From positions 1 through 46,262 of the forward strand of contig JAHEDQ010000009.1 in the NCBI GenBank assembly GCA_024641125.1: a DNA stretch of 46,262 nt. Reading direction: 5' to 3'. The number at the start of each line of letters is the position of its first letter. Position 1 is the first letter of the stretch. The position numbers were made by a program, and so were the translations under genes. Below are positions 9,158 through 19,076 of the stretch, piece after piece. The notes beneath the pieces were generated by a model that was not told the DNA's origin, searched no databases, and saw only the letters and a program-made list of their open reading frames with translations. The DNA is from Candidatus Competibacteraceae bacterium (GTDB lineage: Bacteria > Pseudomonadota > Gammaproteobacteria > Competibacterales > JAHEDQ01).

Positions 9158-10945
9158 TCAGTAGACACGGGCCTTGGGTGGGATGTACTCCACCTCATCC
9201 GTCAGCGTGTACGAATGGACCGGGCGGTAGTCGATGTGGACTTTGCCGTCATCGCCGACCCAGGCCAGCGTGTGTTTCATCCACTCATCGTCGTTACGGT
9301 CCGGATAGTCCTCCCGCGCCTGGGCGCCCCTGCTCTCAGCTCGATTTGCCGCCGATTCCAAGGTGGCTACCGCGCACACCCGAAGGTTGTCCAGTTCCAG
9401 GGATTCAATCAGGTCGGAGTTCCAGATCAGTCCTCGGTCCAGCATCTTGATATCTTCAAAAGCCGCGTAGCAGTCCTGAATCAGACGGACACCCTCGTCC
9501 AGCGTTTCGCCGGTGCGAAACACCGCGGCGTTGTTCTGCATGATCCGCTGCATGCGCAGGCGCAAGTCTGCGGTCGATGTGTCACCATTTGCGGTTCGCA
9601 CCCGTTCCAACCGCCCCAGCGCGGTATCGGTTGCCTCTTGCGGCGCGGGTTTGGGTTGGGCGCCCGGTGTCAGGGTTTCGGCGCAGCGGTTGGCCGCGGC
9701 ACGGCCGAACACCACCAGATCGAGCAAAGAGTTCGAGCCCAGGCGATTGGCGCCGTGCACGGACACGCAGGCCGCCTCACCGATTGCCATCAAGCCGGGC
9801 ACCACATGATCCGGGTCGCCGTCCTTCAAAGTGACCACCTCACCGTGGTAGTTGGTGGGTATGCCTCCCATGTTGTAGTGCACGGTCGGCAGCACCGGGA
9901 TGGGTTCCCGGGTGACATCCACGCCGGCAAAGATTTTGGCGCTCTCGGCGATCCCCGGGAGGCGCTCATTGATTACCTCCGGCCCGAGGTGTTCGAGGTG
10001 CAGGTGAATGTGGTCGCGTTCTTCGCCCACGCCCCGGCCCTCCCTAATCTCCACGGTCATTGACCGTGACACCACGTCCCGCGAGGCCAGATCTTTGGCG
10101 TTGGGTGCGTACCGTTCCATGAAACGCTCGCCCTCGGAGTTGGTCAGGTAGCCCCCCTCTCCGCGCACACCTTCGGTGATCAGACATCCCGCCCCATAGA
10201 TGCCCGTGGGGTGGAACTGGACGAACTCCATGTCCTGAAGCGGTATCCCGGCACGGGCGGCCATGCCGCCGCCGTCGCCAGTGCAGGTGTGGGCCGATGT
10301 GCAGGAGAAGTAGGCCCGCCCATAGCCGCCGGTGGCCAGCACCGTCATATTTGCGTTGAACCGATGCAGCGTGCCATCCACCATGGATAAGGCGATGACA
10401 CCGCGGCATGCCTCACCATCCATCAGCAGGTCGATGGCGAAGTACTCGACGAAAAACTCCGCATCGTGCCGCAGCGCCTGCTGGTAAAGGGTGTGCAGCA
10501 TTGCGTGTCCGGTTCGATCGGCTGCGGCGCAGGTCCGCTGGGCTTTACCCTCCCCGAAGTTGGTGGTCATTCCGCCAAATGGACGCTGGTAAATCTTCCC
10601 GTCCTCAGTTCGCGAAAATGGCAGCCCGTAGTGCTCCAACTCAATAATGGCGGGGATTGCCTCGCGGCACATGTACTCGATGGCATCCTGGTCGCCGAGC
10701 CAGTCCGATCCCTTGACTGTGTCGTACATATGCCACCGCCAGTCATCCGGACCCATGTTGCCCAAGGCGGCCGACACGCCACCCTGGGCCGCAACCGTGT
10801 GCGAGCGTGTCGGGAATACCTTGGTGACGCAGGCCGTTTTCAAACCCTTCTCAGCCATGCCGAAGGTGGCTCTAAGTCCGGCACCGCCGGCGCCCACGAC
10901 AACCACGTCGTAATTGTGGTCGGTAATGCTGTACTGGTTGGACAT
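9158..10945 (-). CDS. sdhA: Succinate dehydrogenase flavoprotein subunit
   Basis: [62 protein letters not shown]. Confidence 0.97.
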   Translation of the reverse strand: MSNQYSITDHNYDVVVVGAGGAGLRATFGMAEKGLKTACVTKVFPTRSHTVAAQGGVSAALGNMGPDDWRWHMYDTVKGSDWLGDQDAIEYMCREAIPAIIELEHYGLPFSRTEDGKIYQRPFGGMTTNFGEGKAQRTCAAADRTGHAMLHTLYQQALRHDAEFFVEYFAIDLLMDGEACRGVIALSMVDGTLHRFNANMTVLATGGYGRAYFSCTSAHTCTGDGGGMAARAGIPLQDMEFVQFHPTGIYGAGCLITEGVRGEGGYLTNSEGERFMERYAPNAKDLASRDVVSRSMTVEIREGRGVGEERDHIHLHLEHLGPEVINERLPGIAESAKIFAGVDVTREPIPVLPTVHYNMGGIPTNYHGEVVTLKDGDPDHVVPGLMAIGEAACVSVHGANRLGSNSLLDLVVFGRAAANRCAETLTPGAQPKPAPQEATDTALGRLERVRTANGDTSTADLRLRMQRIMQNNAAVFRTGETLDEGVRLIQDCYAAFEDIKMLDRGLIWNSDLIESLELDNLRVCAVATLESAANRAESRGAQAREDYPDRNDDEWMKHTLAWVGDDGKVHIDYRPVHSYTLTDEVEYIPPKARVY

Positions 10946-10949
10946 GACG

Positions 10950-11333
10950 TCAGGCGCCTCCAAATGCGATACGCAGCACGGACACGACGGCTATGGCACC
11001 GAGCAGGAAAGTGACGAACTTCATCCCCAGCAGGGAGGCCACCTTAGTCCCCTCACTGTGCACGTAGTCTTCAATCACCACCTGCAGCCCGAGCTGTGCG
11101 TGGTAGAAGGTCGCGACCAGAAGCAGCACCATCAGGGCGGTCTGTATCGGTGACTGAAGCCAGCTGACCAGGGCGGCGTGGTCCTGGCCCACCAGCCCGA
11201 TCAGCGAAATCACAAACCAGATCACCAACGGCACCAGTGCCACCGCGGTGAGACGTTGAGCCCACCAGTGGGCGACGCCCTCCTTGGCCGATCCCAGCCC
11301 TTTTGCTTGGGCAAGCGGAGTACGTATGCTCAT
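10950..11333 (-). CDS. sdhD: Succinate dehydrogenase membrane anchor subunit SdhD
   Basis: [20 protein letters not shown]..., [20 protein letters not shown] (haem ligand region). Confidence 0.92.
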   Translation of the reverse strand: MSIRTPLAQAKGLGSAKEGVAHWWAQRLTAVALVPLVIWFVISLIGLVGQDHAALVSWLQSPIQTALMVLLLVATFYHAQLGLQVVIEDYVHSEGTKVASLLGMKFVTFLLGAIAVVSVLRIAFGGA

Positions 11334-11349
11334 GATTTCCTCGATGCGC

Positions 11350-11724
11350 TCAGGCGATGATCCAGGTCAACACGGTCAAGATGGCCGCCATCCCGACGAC
11401 GATCTTCCCAGACAGATAAACGGTCTCCAGATCGAATCCGTTGCCGGTATCCCAGTACAAGTGCCTCAGGCCGTTGGCCAGGTGGTAGTACAAGGCGAAG
11501 GTCCAGCCGAACAGCAAAAGCTTCACCAGCCAGCTGTCCAGCACCGCCTGAGCGGCCCGATAGCTGTCGGCTCCGTCAGCGGCTGCCACAAGCCAGTAAA
11601 CCAGCACCAGTGTACCCACCGCCAGCGCAACGCCGGTCAGTCGATGGGTGATGGACAAAACCGCCGTCAGCTGCGGTCGGTAGACCTGTAGATGCGGTGA
11701 GAGTGGACGATTGTCGGTCGGCAT
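11350..11724 (-). CDS. sdhC: Succinate dehydrogenase cytochrome b556 subunit SdhC
   Basis: NRPLSPHLQVYRPQLTAVLSITHRLTGVAL, YYHLANGLRHLYWDTG. Confidence 0.94.
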   Translation of the reverse strand: MPTDNRPLSPHLQVYRPQLTAVLSITHRLTGVALAVGTLVLVYWLVAAADGADSYRAAQAVLDSWLVKLLLFGWTFALYYHLANGLRHLYWDTGNGFDLETVYLSGKIVVGMAAILTVLTWIIA

Positions 11725-11908
11725 CTGTACTTCCTCGTCTCTGCAAACCCATCCATTCAATCGGCCACTGCCGACCCGATGGGCTTGATGGTCGCGGGAT
11801 ACAGGCGCAGGCAAACGTGGCTGGCACCGCGCCCACGCCCTTGAGTGTCCAATATGTGGCGGCTGGACTAGTTGCTGACTTCCGGTTCTGGGCCCCCAGC
11901 CCGTAGCG

Positions 11909-12079
11909 TCAGAAGTCGATACAACGCCCGTTCTTCTCCCAGTCACCGTATCGCGTTGGATCCAGGCCGCCGCGTCCACCCACTTCGGTGGGCAGCCGAT
12001 CCGGTTTTTTGTGGTTGGGATCGGCCGACGGGTGCACGGTCTCTCGGACTGGATTGCTCTGTTTGACTTTGTGTTCCAA
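11909..12079 (-). CDS. SDHAF4-like succinate dehydrogenase assembly factor (DUF1674 family); start codon uncertain (TTG at 12079 proposed, ORF open to 12262)
   Basis: C-terminal LPTEVGGRGGLDPTRYGDWEKNGRCIDF matches the DUF1674/SDHAF4 signature (GG..GPEPTRYGDWE..GR..DF); located upstream of sdhC. Confidence 0.85.
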   Translation of the reverse strand: MEHKVKQSNPVRETVHPSADPNHKKPDRLPTEVGGRGGLDPTRYGDWEKNGRCIDF

Positions 12080-12282
12080 CTCACACCCCTGCTGTGCCTT
12101 CGGTGGCTTGCTGACGGCGCTTCGGGCCTGACTGGCCAGGGCCAATTGATGCAGCGCAAAATTGCGCCCATATATTGCCGCCCGGAGCGGTTTTTTGCAA
12201 TTCGCCCGAGCCGCTCTGGCTGGAGGCCAAGTCTGGGATCCTCTACCATAGCGACCGGTCAAGAAACGACGGCGGCGAATCT

Positions 12283-13320
12283 ATGAACTCCGAGTGGCGC
12301 GAACAACTCGAACGGTCTGGCGCGGTGTTTCAGGGCGACCAGGTCGTCTCTTTCGGGGATGCCGGAGCCGAAGCGGCGGCTGCTGACGAAGACCTGATCG
12401 CGGACCTGTCTCACTATGGCCTGTTACAAGTGACCGGACAGGATGCCGCCGAGTTCCTCCAAGGACAGTTGACCAACGACATCCGACAGGTTAGTCCCGG
12501 CCGCTCCCAACTGAGCGCCTACTGTAATCCCAAGGGGCGCATGCTCGCTGTGATGCGGGTAATTCGTCGTGGCAGTGCTTTTCTTCTGCAAATGCCGTTG
12601 TCGCGGCTGGCGGCTGTGCAGTCACGACTTCGGATGTACGTGATGCGGGCAGACGTGCTGTTGCAGGACGCAAGCGATAAGCTGGTGGTCATCGGCCTGT
12701 CGGGCGAGGGTACGGCAGGATTGTTGAGGGGAATTGTGGACCAGGTGCCGGATTCGGTCTCCGACAGCTGCGACGGCGCGGTGACGGTGATTCGGTTGCC
12801 GGGTACCAAACCTCGCTTCGAACTGATTGCCGAGCCGGCGACGGCGTCCGAGTTGTGGCGTCGGCTCGGTGACCTGACCGCGGTCGGGCCTGACGTGTGG
12901 GGTCTGCTGGATGCCCTGGCCGGGGTGCCGGAAGTGCACGAGGCTACTGTGGAGGCTTTTGTGCCGCAGATGGCAAACCTAGACCTCGTAGAAGGGATCA
13001 GCTTTACCAAGGGGTGTTACACCGGCCAAGAAGTGGTGGCCAGAAGTCACTATCTGGGCAAGGTTAAACGCCGTATGTACGGTCTCAGCTTGGCAGCGGG
13101 CCCGCGGCCAGAGCCCGGCCAGGCGATACTGCAGGTGGACGATCTCAACGAACCGGCACAGGTGGGACGTCTGGTCGCGGCTTTTCCGGACGCGGTCGGT
13201 GGTTACCGGGGGCTTGCGGTGCTGCAGACATCGGCCGATGGAACAGCCCTGCATCTGGCAGAAGCCGACGGGCCAGCGCTGGCCCTGGAGACTCTGCCCT
13301 ACGAACTGCCTGCGGACTGA
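12283..13320 (+). CDS. ygfZ: Folate-binding Fe-S cluster repair protein YgfZ
   Basis: FLQGQLTNDIRQVSPGRSQLSAYCNPKGRMLA; signature KGCYTGQEVVARSHYLGKVKRRM. Confidence 0.95.
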   Translation: MNSEWREQLERSGAVFQGDQVVSFGDAGAEAAAADEDLIADLSHYGLLQVTGQDAAEFLQGQLTNDIRQVSPGRSQLSAYCNPKGRMLAVMRVIRRGSAFLLQMPLSRLAAVQSRLRMYVMRADVLLQDASDKLVVIGLSGEGTAGLLRGIVDQVPDSVSDSCDGAVTVIRLPGTKPRFELIAEPATASELWRRLGDLTAVGPDVWGLLDALAGVPEVHEATVEAFVPQMANLDLVEGISFTKGCYTGQEVVARSHYLGKVKRRMYGLSLAAGPRPEPGQAILQVDDLNEPAQVGRLVAAFPDAVGGYRGLAVLQTSADGTALHLAEADGPALALETLPYELPAD

Positions 13321-16274
13321 GCAAGCATGGCGAACAGATCGCTGGCCGGTTTTGGTCGGCCCACGTAGTGACCCTGGGCATAGTCGATTCCGAACTCGCG
13401 CAGCAATGTCAGGGTTTCAGCATTTTCGACGTATTCGGCTATCGTTCGTTTGCCAAACCCTGCGGCAACCTGGCTCAGGGCGCGTACCAGAATCTGATCA
13501 TCCACACTGCGCGCCAGCTGGGTTATGAACGAACCGTCAATTTTGACGAAATCGATCGGCAGTTGCTTGAGATAGTAGAAGGAAGAAAACCCCACGCCGA
13601 AGTCGTCCAGTGCGAAATGACATCCCAACGACTTGATGTCCGTCATCAACCGTCTGGCGGCAGCGAAATCCGCTACCGCCGCGGTTTCGGTAATCTCCAG
13701 GATGACGTGCGTGGGGTTGACGTCGGTGCGGCGCAGTTCAGACTCCAGATGGCCGAGCAATCCCTCATCGCTCAAGGCATGGGCGGACAGATTCACGGAA
13801 AAATGAACGTCGTAGCCCATTGCGGCCACATCCGCCAGCAGCTCCAAAGCTTTGCTCACCACCCGCCGGTCCACCTGATGGATGAGTCCGTTTCGCTCCG
13901 CGGCATCGATGAACGGGGCGGGCGCCATCACCGCACCACTTGCGTCCCTGATCCGCAGCAGCACCTCGTAATGCGATACGGCTCCCCGGGCTATGTCGTA
14001 TATGGGTTGCAGATAGAGTACGAAGTAATCTTCCGAAAGGCCCTCTTCCACCTTGGCTTTCCAGTAGACATTGTGCTTGATCCGCTCCAGCGCACCATCT
14101 GTCTCACGGTACAGCCGCCACTGGGCCTGACCGGCTTCCTTTGCTTCGTAAAGGGCCAGATCCGCTTTGGTCAGGAGGTCGCCAGCATCGGTGCCGTGAT
14201 CCGGCAGCAGCGAAATGCCCAGACTGGCTGTGATCATCTGACGTCCCTGGCCCGGGCTTTCGATGCCTGCGACGATGGCGAGGACCTGGTCGGCGATGCT
14301 TGCCACGTCTTCGCTGCGCACGCCCTCCAGCAGCAGGGCGAATTGATCGCCACCCAGGCGGGCCACGGTCACGGCGCTCACCATCTCGGCGCGCAGGCGA
14401 TCCGCCACCATTTTGAGCAGCGCATCGCCAGCGTGGTGGCCGCGGGTGTCGTTGACGAATTTGAAGTGATCCAGATCCAGCGCCAAAAGGGCGCCATTCC
14501 AGTGATGTCTCTGGCTTTTGCCGGCCATCTCGACCAGCGTCTGCTGCAACGCGTTCCGGTTCGGCAATCCAGTCAGGGGATCGTGTAGGCTCAGCCAGGA
14601 CAGGCGATGTTCCGCCTCTTTGCGTTCGGTAATGTCAAGACCGACCGACAATACACGTGCTTCAGTATCGGTGGTGCTGGCAAGAGGCGAGTGATACCAG
14701 GTCACGGTACGCATGCTGCCGTCCCGGCAGCGGAGCATCGACTCGTGCCTGAGGCTTTTACGGTGTCCCAGAGCCAGCTCTTTGAGATGGTCGGGCAGGT
14801 CGGGCAGCACGCTGTCTGTCGACAGCAGCCCCGAGAACTGTCGGCCCTCCATGCTGGCGCCCATGTACCCCGTCATGGTTTCGCCATATCGATTGACCGA
14901 AAGCACCTGGCCGAGACGATCCTGAGTCAGGATGATGACCTGTGCGGTGTCCAGAAGGCTCTGGACGAAATCCCGCTCCGCCGATAACTCATCCATGCGG
15001 CGCGACAACGCACGATTCCGGTCGGCCACGGTGCCCTCCAGCGCCTCAAGCTGGTGCGACACCTCGACCGCCGTGTCATCCAGTACGTCCACCTCATCCC
15101 GCAATCCTCGGCGCCGCGCATGGATCGCAATCTCGTCGCGAACGCGGGAGAATGCGCCTGTGGCCAGCAGCGGAAGCTTATCCGCTGTGCGTCTCAGCCT
15201 GGACAATGGGCCCCAGATCAGAACGGCGAGCAGAATCTCCGACAAACCCCATCCCACTAAACCGATCAGCAGGCTTTGACGGGTGCCTTGACGAATCGCC
15301 TGTAGAGCGTCGGTCACATCTGAGATACCCAGCACTCGCACCTGTGGGTCCACCGAACCGACTACCGGACCGCTGCTGAGGGGTTGCACTGAAAGCTCAC
15401 TGACGTCGTAAAAGCGGCCCTCTATTTCTATGGGGGTCAGGTCTCGATCGCCCAAATCGCGTGCCTCCGCAAGCGCCTGCAATACGGGCAGGCTGTGGTT
15501 GCGATTGGTCAGGGCGACGATGCGAGCATTCCAGGGCTCAATGTGAATCCGGTCCGTGGCTGGAGCATTCCCCGCCGGAACCAAAAACGCAATGTTGTCT
15601 CCGGTGATGCGTTTGAATTCGAGCACCAGTTCGGCGATGGATCGTCCCAGTACGACCACGCCGGCGCTGTTGCCGTGAACCAGCATAGGCGCCGCGGCGA
15701 ACAGTGCGCAGACACGATGGCAATCCAGCCCGATGACCGGTACTTCCTTGGCCAACACCTCGGCAACCCAGGTCTCGGCCAGACCGGCCCTGGGTCCGGG
15801 TTGGCCGGGCGTGTCCCATTGGGCGAGGGCGACTCCGGAGCTGTCGTAGAAGCTTACCCGATCGATGTCCATGTCCAGTTGGAACACGGGCCAGCTCGCA
15901 TCGAACCGTTGAGCAAGTACCAGAGCGTCGGCCTCGTACAAGGCCTGTTGCAATCCCGAGGTCAGCGGCAGCATTGCGCCCACTTCCTCGAGTCGCCGCA
16001 ATGAATTGGACAATGCGGTGGAAATCTGGCGGCTGCCCTGCGCACGCGCATCAGTGCGCTGAATCTGGAACTGGTCGCTAAGATTGATGTATGCGATCGC
16101 GGTGTAGGCGCCCGCGCCCATGAGGAGCACCAGGCTGGTTAGCAGCAGCGCTTTCCACTTCAGGCTCAGAAACACGCCGCCGGGTGCAGGCTCACCGATC
16201 CCGTCCGGCCGGTCAGCCCGGGCGGTGTACTGTTCGCCCTTTGGATCTGCCTGTGCTCGCGACTCCGTCAGCAA
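13299..16274 (-). CDS. Membrane sensor - PAS - GGDEF(GGDQF) - EAL protein (probable c-di-GMP phosphodiesterase)
   Basis: Two TM segments around a periplasmic domain; PAS (QSLLDTAQVIILTQDRLGQVLSVNRYGE); GGDEF domain with GGDQF; EAL with EVLLRIRD, LEITETAA, ALDDFGVGFSSFYYLKQLPIDFVKIDGSFI, EYVEN. Confidence 0.93.
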   Translation of the reverse strand: MLTESRAQADPKGEQYTARADRPDGIGEPAPGGVFLSLKWKALLLTSLVLLMGAGAYTAIAYINLSDQFQIQRTDARAQGSRQISTALSNSLRRLEEVGAMLPLTSGLQQALYEADALVLAQRFDASWPVFQLDMDIDRVSFYDSSGVALAQWDTPGQPGPRAGLAETWVAEVLAKEVPVIGLDCHRVCALFAAAPMLVHGNSAGVVVLGRSIAELVLEFKRITGDNIAFLVPAGNAPATDRIHIEPWNARIVALTNRNHSLPVLQALAEARDLGDRDLTPIEIEGRFYDVSELSVQPLSSGPVVGSVDPQVRVLGISDVTDALQAIRQGTRQSLLIGLVGWGLSEILLAVLIWGPLSRLRRTADKLPLLATGAFSRVRDEIAIHARRRGLRDEVDVLDDTAVEVSHQLEALEGTVADRNRALSRRMDELSAERDFVQSLLDTAQVIILTQDRLGQVLSVNRYGETMTGYMGASMEGRQFSGLLSTDSVLPDLPDHLKELALGHRKSLRHESMLRCRDGSMRTVTWYHSPLASTTDTEARVLSVGLDITERKEAEHRLSWLSLHDPLTGLPNRNALQQTLVEMAGKSQRHHWNGALLALDLDHFKFVNDTRGHHAGDALLKMVADRLRAEMVSAVTVARLGGDQFALLLEGVRSEDVASIADQVLAIVAGIESPGQGRQMITASLGISLLPDHGTDAGDLLTKADLALYEAKEAGQAQWRLYRETDGALERIKHNVYWKAKVEEGLSEDYFVLYLQPIYDIARGAVSHYEVLLRIRDASGAVMAPAPFIDAAERNGLIHQVDRRVVSKALELLADVAAMGYDVHFSVNLSAHALSDEGLLGHLESELRRTDVNPTHVILEITETAAVADFAAARRLMTDIKSLGCHFALDDFGVGFSSFYYLKQLPIDFVKIDGSFITQLARSVDDQILVRALSQVAAGFGKRTIAEYVENAETLTLLREFGIDYAQGHYVGRPKPASDLFAMLAQSAGSS

Positions 16275-16454
16275 ATCTGTTGCCTCCGCCCGGTGCCATC
16301 CAGACGTGCCCGCACCGATACTGGCGCATCGGCTTGATTGAGAAACTGATCAGTGAGGATACAAATGTGTCCCGCAGGATACGCCTAAAACAGACGCAAC
16401 GCACCCTGAATTGTCATTCGACACAGACGTTTGCGCGGATCATGTTTGGGGTGT

Positions 16455-17939
16455 CTACTCGGCGCGCATGTGGGGGAACAGCAGCACATCCCGAATCGAC
16501 GGCGAGTCGGTGAACAGCATCACCAGGCGATCGATGCCGATGCCCTCACCTGCCGTCGGCGGCATACCGTGTTCCAGCGCACGCAGATAGTCGTGATCGA
16601 AATGCATGGCCTCGTCATCCCCCGCGTCCTTTTCCTCGACCTGTTTGCGGAAGCGCTCCGCTTGATCTTCATAGTCATTCAATTCCGAAAAACCGTTGGC
16701 GATCTCGCGTCCACCGACGAACAGCTCGAATCGATCGGTCACCGTCGGATCGCGATCATTGCGGCGGGCCAGCGGGGAGACCTCCGTCGGATAGGCGGTG
16801 ATGAAGGTCGGGTCCGACAAGCGGTGCTCGACGGTGTTCTCGAAAATTTCTACCTGGAGCTTGCCCAGCCCCCAGGTGGCCTGAGTGCGAATCCCCAACT
16901 CCTCCGCCAGCGCCCGGCACTGGGGCAGATCCTCAACCTGGGCGCCATCGAACGTGTTGAACGCCAGTATGGACTCTTTCAGTGTCATTCTACGAAACGG
17001 CTTGGCGAAATCGAAACGATCGCCCTGATAGGACACTTCGGCTTGGCCGAGGATGCTCGTCGCCATGCTGCGTAGCAAATCTTCGGTCAGGTTCATCAGG
17101 TCGTGGTAATCGGCATAGGCCTGATAAAACTCCAGCATGGTGAACTCTGGGTTGTGCCGGGTTGACAGGCCTTCGTTTCGAAAATTCCGGTTGATTTCAT
17201 AGACCCGTTCAAAGCCGCCCACCACCAGCCGTTTGAGAAACAACTCCGGGGCGATACGTAGAAACAGTTGCATGTCCAAGGCGTTGTGATGGGTCATGAA
17301 CGGGCGCGCTGTGGCGCCGCCCGGGATCGCCTGCATCATTGGGGTTTCGACTTCCATGAAATCCAGCGCGTCGAAATAGGTTCGAATGAAGCGAATGACC
17401 TGAGACCGGATAAGAAACGTGGCGCGGCTGCTCTGATTCATGATCAGATCGAGATGGCGCTGGCGATAGCGTTGCTCGGTATCGGTGAGCCCGTGGAATT
17501 TTTCCGGCAGTGGACGAAGTGACTTCACCAGCAGGCGAATCTCATCCACCTTAACCGACAACTCTCCGGTTCGGGTGCGGAATAAAACGCCTTCAGCGCC
17601 GATGATGTCACCGAGATCCCAGCCCTTGAACGCCTGATAACGGCCTTCGGGCAGGGTGTCCCGCTGGATGAACAGCTGAATTCGGCCGGACATATCCTGG
17701 AGGTGGGCAAAGCTTGCCTTGCCCATGACCCGCTTGGACATGAGGCGCCCCGCCAGGGCCACCCGACGCCCCGCCTCGTTCAGGGCATTCTGGTCCTGGG
17801 ATTCGTACTCCACCAGCAGTTCGCCCGCGACGGTGTTGCGCCGAAAATCATTGGGGAAAGCTTCGCCCTCGGCACGCAGCGCGCTCAGCTTGTCGCGCCG
17901 CTGTGCGATCAGTCTGTGTTCGTCTTGTTGTTCGGTCAT
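16455..17939 (-). CDS. lysS: Lysyl-tRNA synthetase (class II)
   Basis: [61 protein letters not shown]. Confidence 0.97.
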   Translation of the reverse strand: MTEQQDEHRLIAQRRDKLSALRAEGEAFPNDFRRNTVAGELLVEYESQDQNALNEAGRRVALAGRLMSKRVMGKASFAHLQDMSGRIQLFIQRDTLPEGRYQAFKGWDLGDIIGAEGVLFRTRTGELSVKVDEIRLLVKSLRPLPEKFHGLTDTEQRYRQRHLDLIMNQSSRATFLIRSQVIRFIRTYFDALDFMEVETPMMQAIPGGATARPFMTHHNALDMQLFLRIAPELFLKRLVVGGFERVYEINRNFRNEGLSTRHNPEFTMLEFYQAYADYHDLMNLTEDLLRSMATSILGQAEVSYQGDRFDFAKPFRRMTLKESILAFNTFDGAQVEDLPQCRALAEELGIRTQATWGLGKLQVEIFENTVEHRLSDPTFITAYPTEVSPLARRNDRDPTVTDRFELFVGGREIANGFSELNDYEDQAERFRKQVEEKDAGDDEAMHFDHDYLRALEHGMPPTAGEGIGIDRLVMLFTDSPSIRDVLLFPHMRAE

Positions 17940-17969
17940 GGTTGTCCAATGCGTGTCCGCGTCACGTAT

Positions 17970-19065
17970 TCAGAGCCCACTTTTCAGGCTGGCTTCGATA
18001 AACGGGTCGAGATCGCCGTCCAGGACCGACTGGGTATTGCCGATCTCGACGTTTGTGCGGAGATCTTTGATACGGGACTGGTCCAGCACATAGGAGCGGA
18101 TCTGGTTGCCCCAACCGATGTCAGATTTTGTGTCCTCCACAGCCTGCTGATCGGCGCGCCGTTTCATCATCTCCGACTCGTACAGTTTCGCTTTGAGCTG
18201 CTTCATGGCGGTGGCCTTATTCTTATGCTGCGACCGGTCATTCTGGCACTGGACAACGATTCCGCTGGGCAAATGGGTGATACGGACCGCCGATTCGGTG
18301 CGGTTTACATGCTGGCCACCGGCACCGCTTGCGCGATACACGTCGATTCTCAAATCCGCCGGATTGATGTCCACCTCCACCTCATCGTCCACTTCGGGTG
18401 AGACAAACACGGCGGCAAACGAAGTGTGGCGGCGATTGCCCGAGTCGAACGGAGATTTGCGCACCAGACGATGGACACCCGTTTCGGTTCGCAGCCAGCC
18501 AAAGGCATACTCACCGTCAAAGCGGATGGTTGCGCTTTTGATGCCCGCCACTTCGCCAGGCGACACCTCCAGCAACTCGGTCTTGAATCCACGGCGCTCA
18601 CCCCAGCGCAGATACATCCTGAGCAGCATCTCCGCCCAATCCTGGGCTTCGGTGCCACCGGAACCGGCCTGGATGTCGACGAAGGCGGGGCTGGGGTCCA
18701 TTTCGCCGGCAAACATGCGGCGAAATTCCAGATCTGCCACCCGTCGCTCCAAAGCTTCCAGGTCACGCACCACCTCGGCGACCGTCTCGCGGTCCTCTTC
18801 CTCGCCAGCCAACTCCAACAGTTCTCGTGCGTCTCCGAGGCTGTTGCCCACGTCTTCCAGGGTTTGAACCACAGTCTCAAGCTGAGCACGCTCCCGGCCC
18901 AACGCCTGAGCCCGCTCCGGGTCGTTCCAGATGTCCGGGGCTTCCAGTTCCCGGGTTACTTCGGTCAATCTGTCTTGCTTTTCCGCATAGTCAAAGATAC
19001 CCCCTGAGGGCTTCGCTGCGGCCCTTGAGGTCTTCGATTCGGACGATGTACTGATTCAGTTCCAT
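17970..19065 (-). CDS. prfB: Peptide chain release factor 2, with programmed +1 frameshift
   Basis: ATG at 19065: [24 protein letters not shown] then AGG GGG TAT CTT TGA C; continues in +1 frame as [16 protein letters not shown]...; [23 protein letters not shown]. Confidence 0.96.
18990..19007 (-). promoter_or_regulatory. prfB: RF2 programmed frameshift site (AGGGGG-TAT-CTT-TGA-C)
   Basis: Minus strand CTCAGGGGGTATCTTTGACTATGCG: SD-like AGGGGG three nt before CTT UGA C. Confidence 0.95.
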
Positions 19066-19076
19066 GCTGTGCTCTG

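Noticed and set aside
11350-12249. 299-aa N-terminally extended SdhC ORF
   Set aside because: The extension runs in a different frame through the SDHAF4-like ORF; the SdhC start at 11724 (MPTDNRPLSPHLQVYRPQ) matches the family.
16345-16354. ACTGATCAGT palindrome upstream of the GGDEF/EAL gene
   Set aside because: Only 10 bp with no matching second site; could occur by chance.
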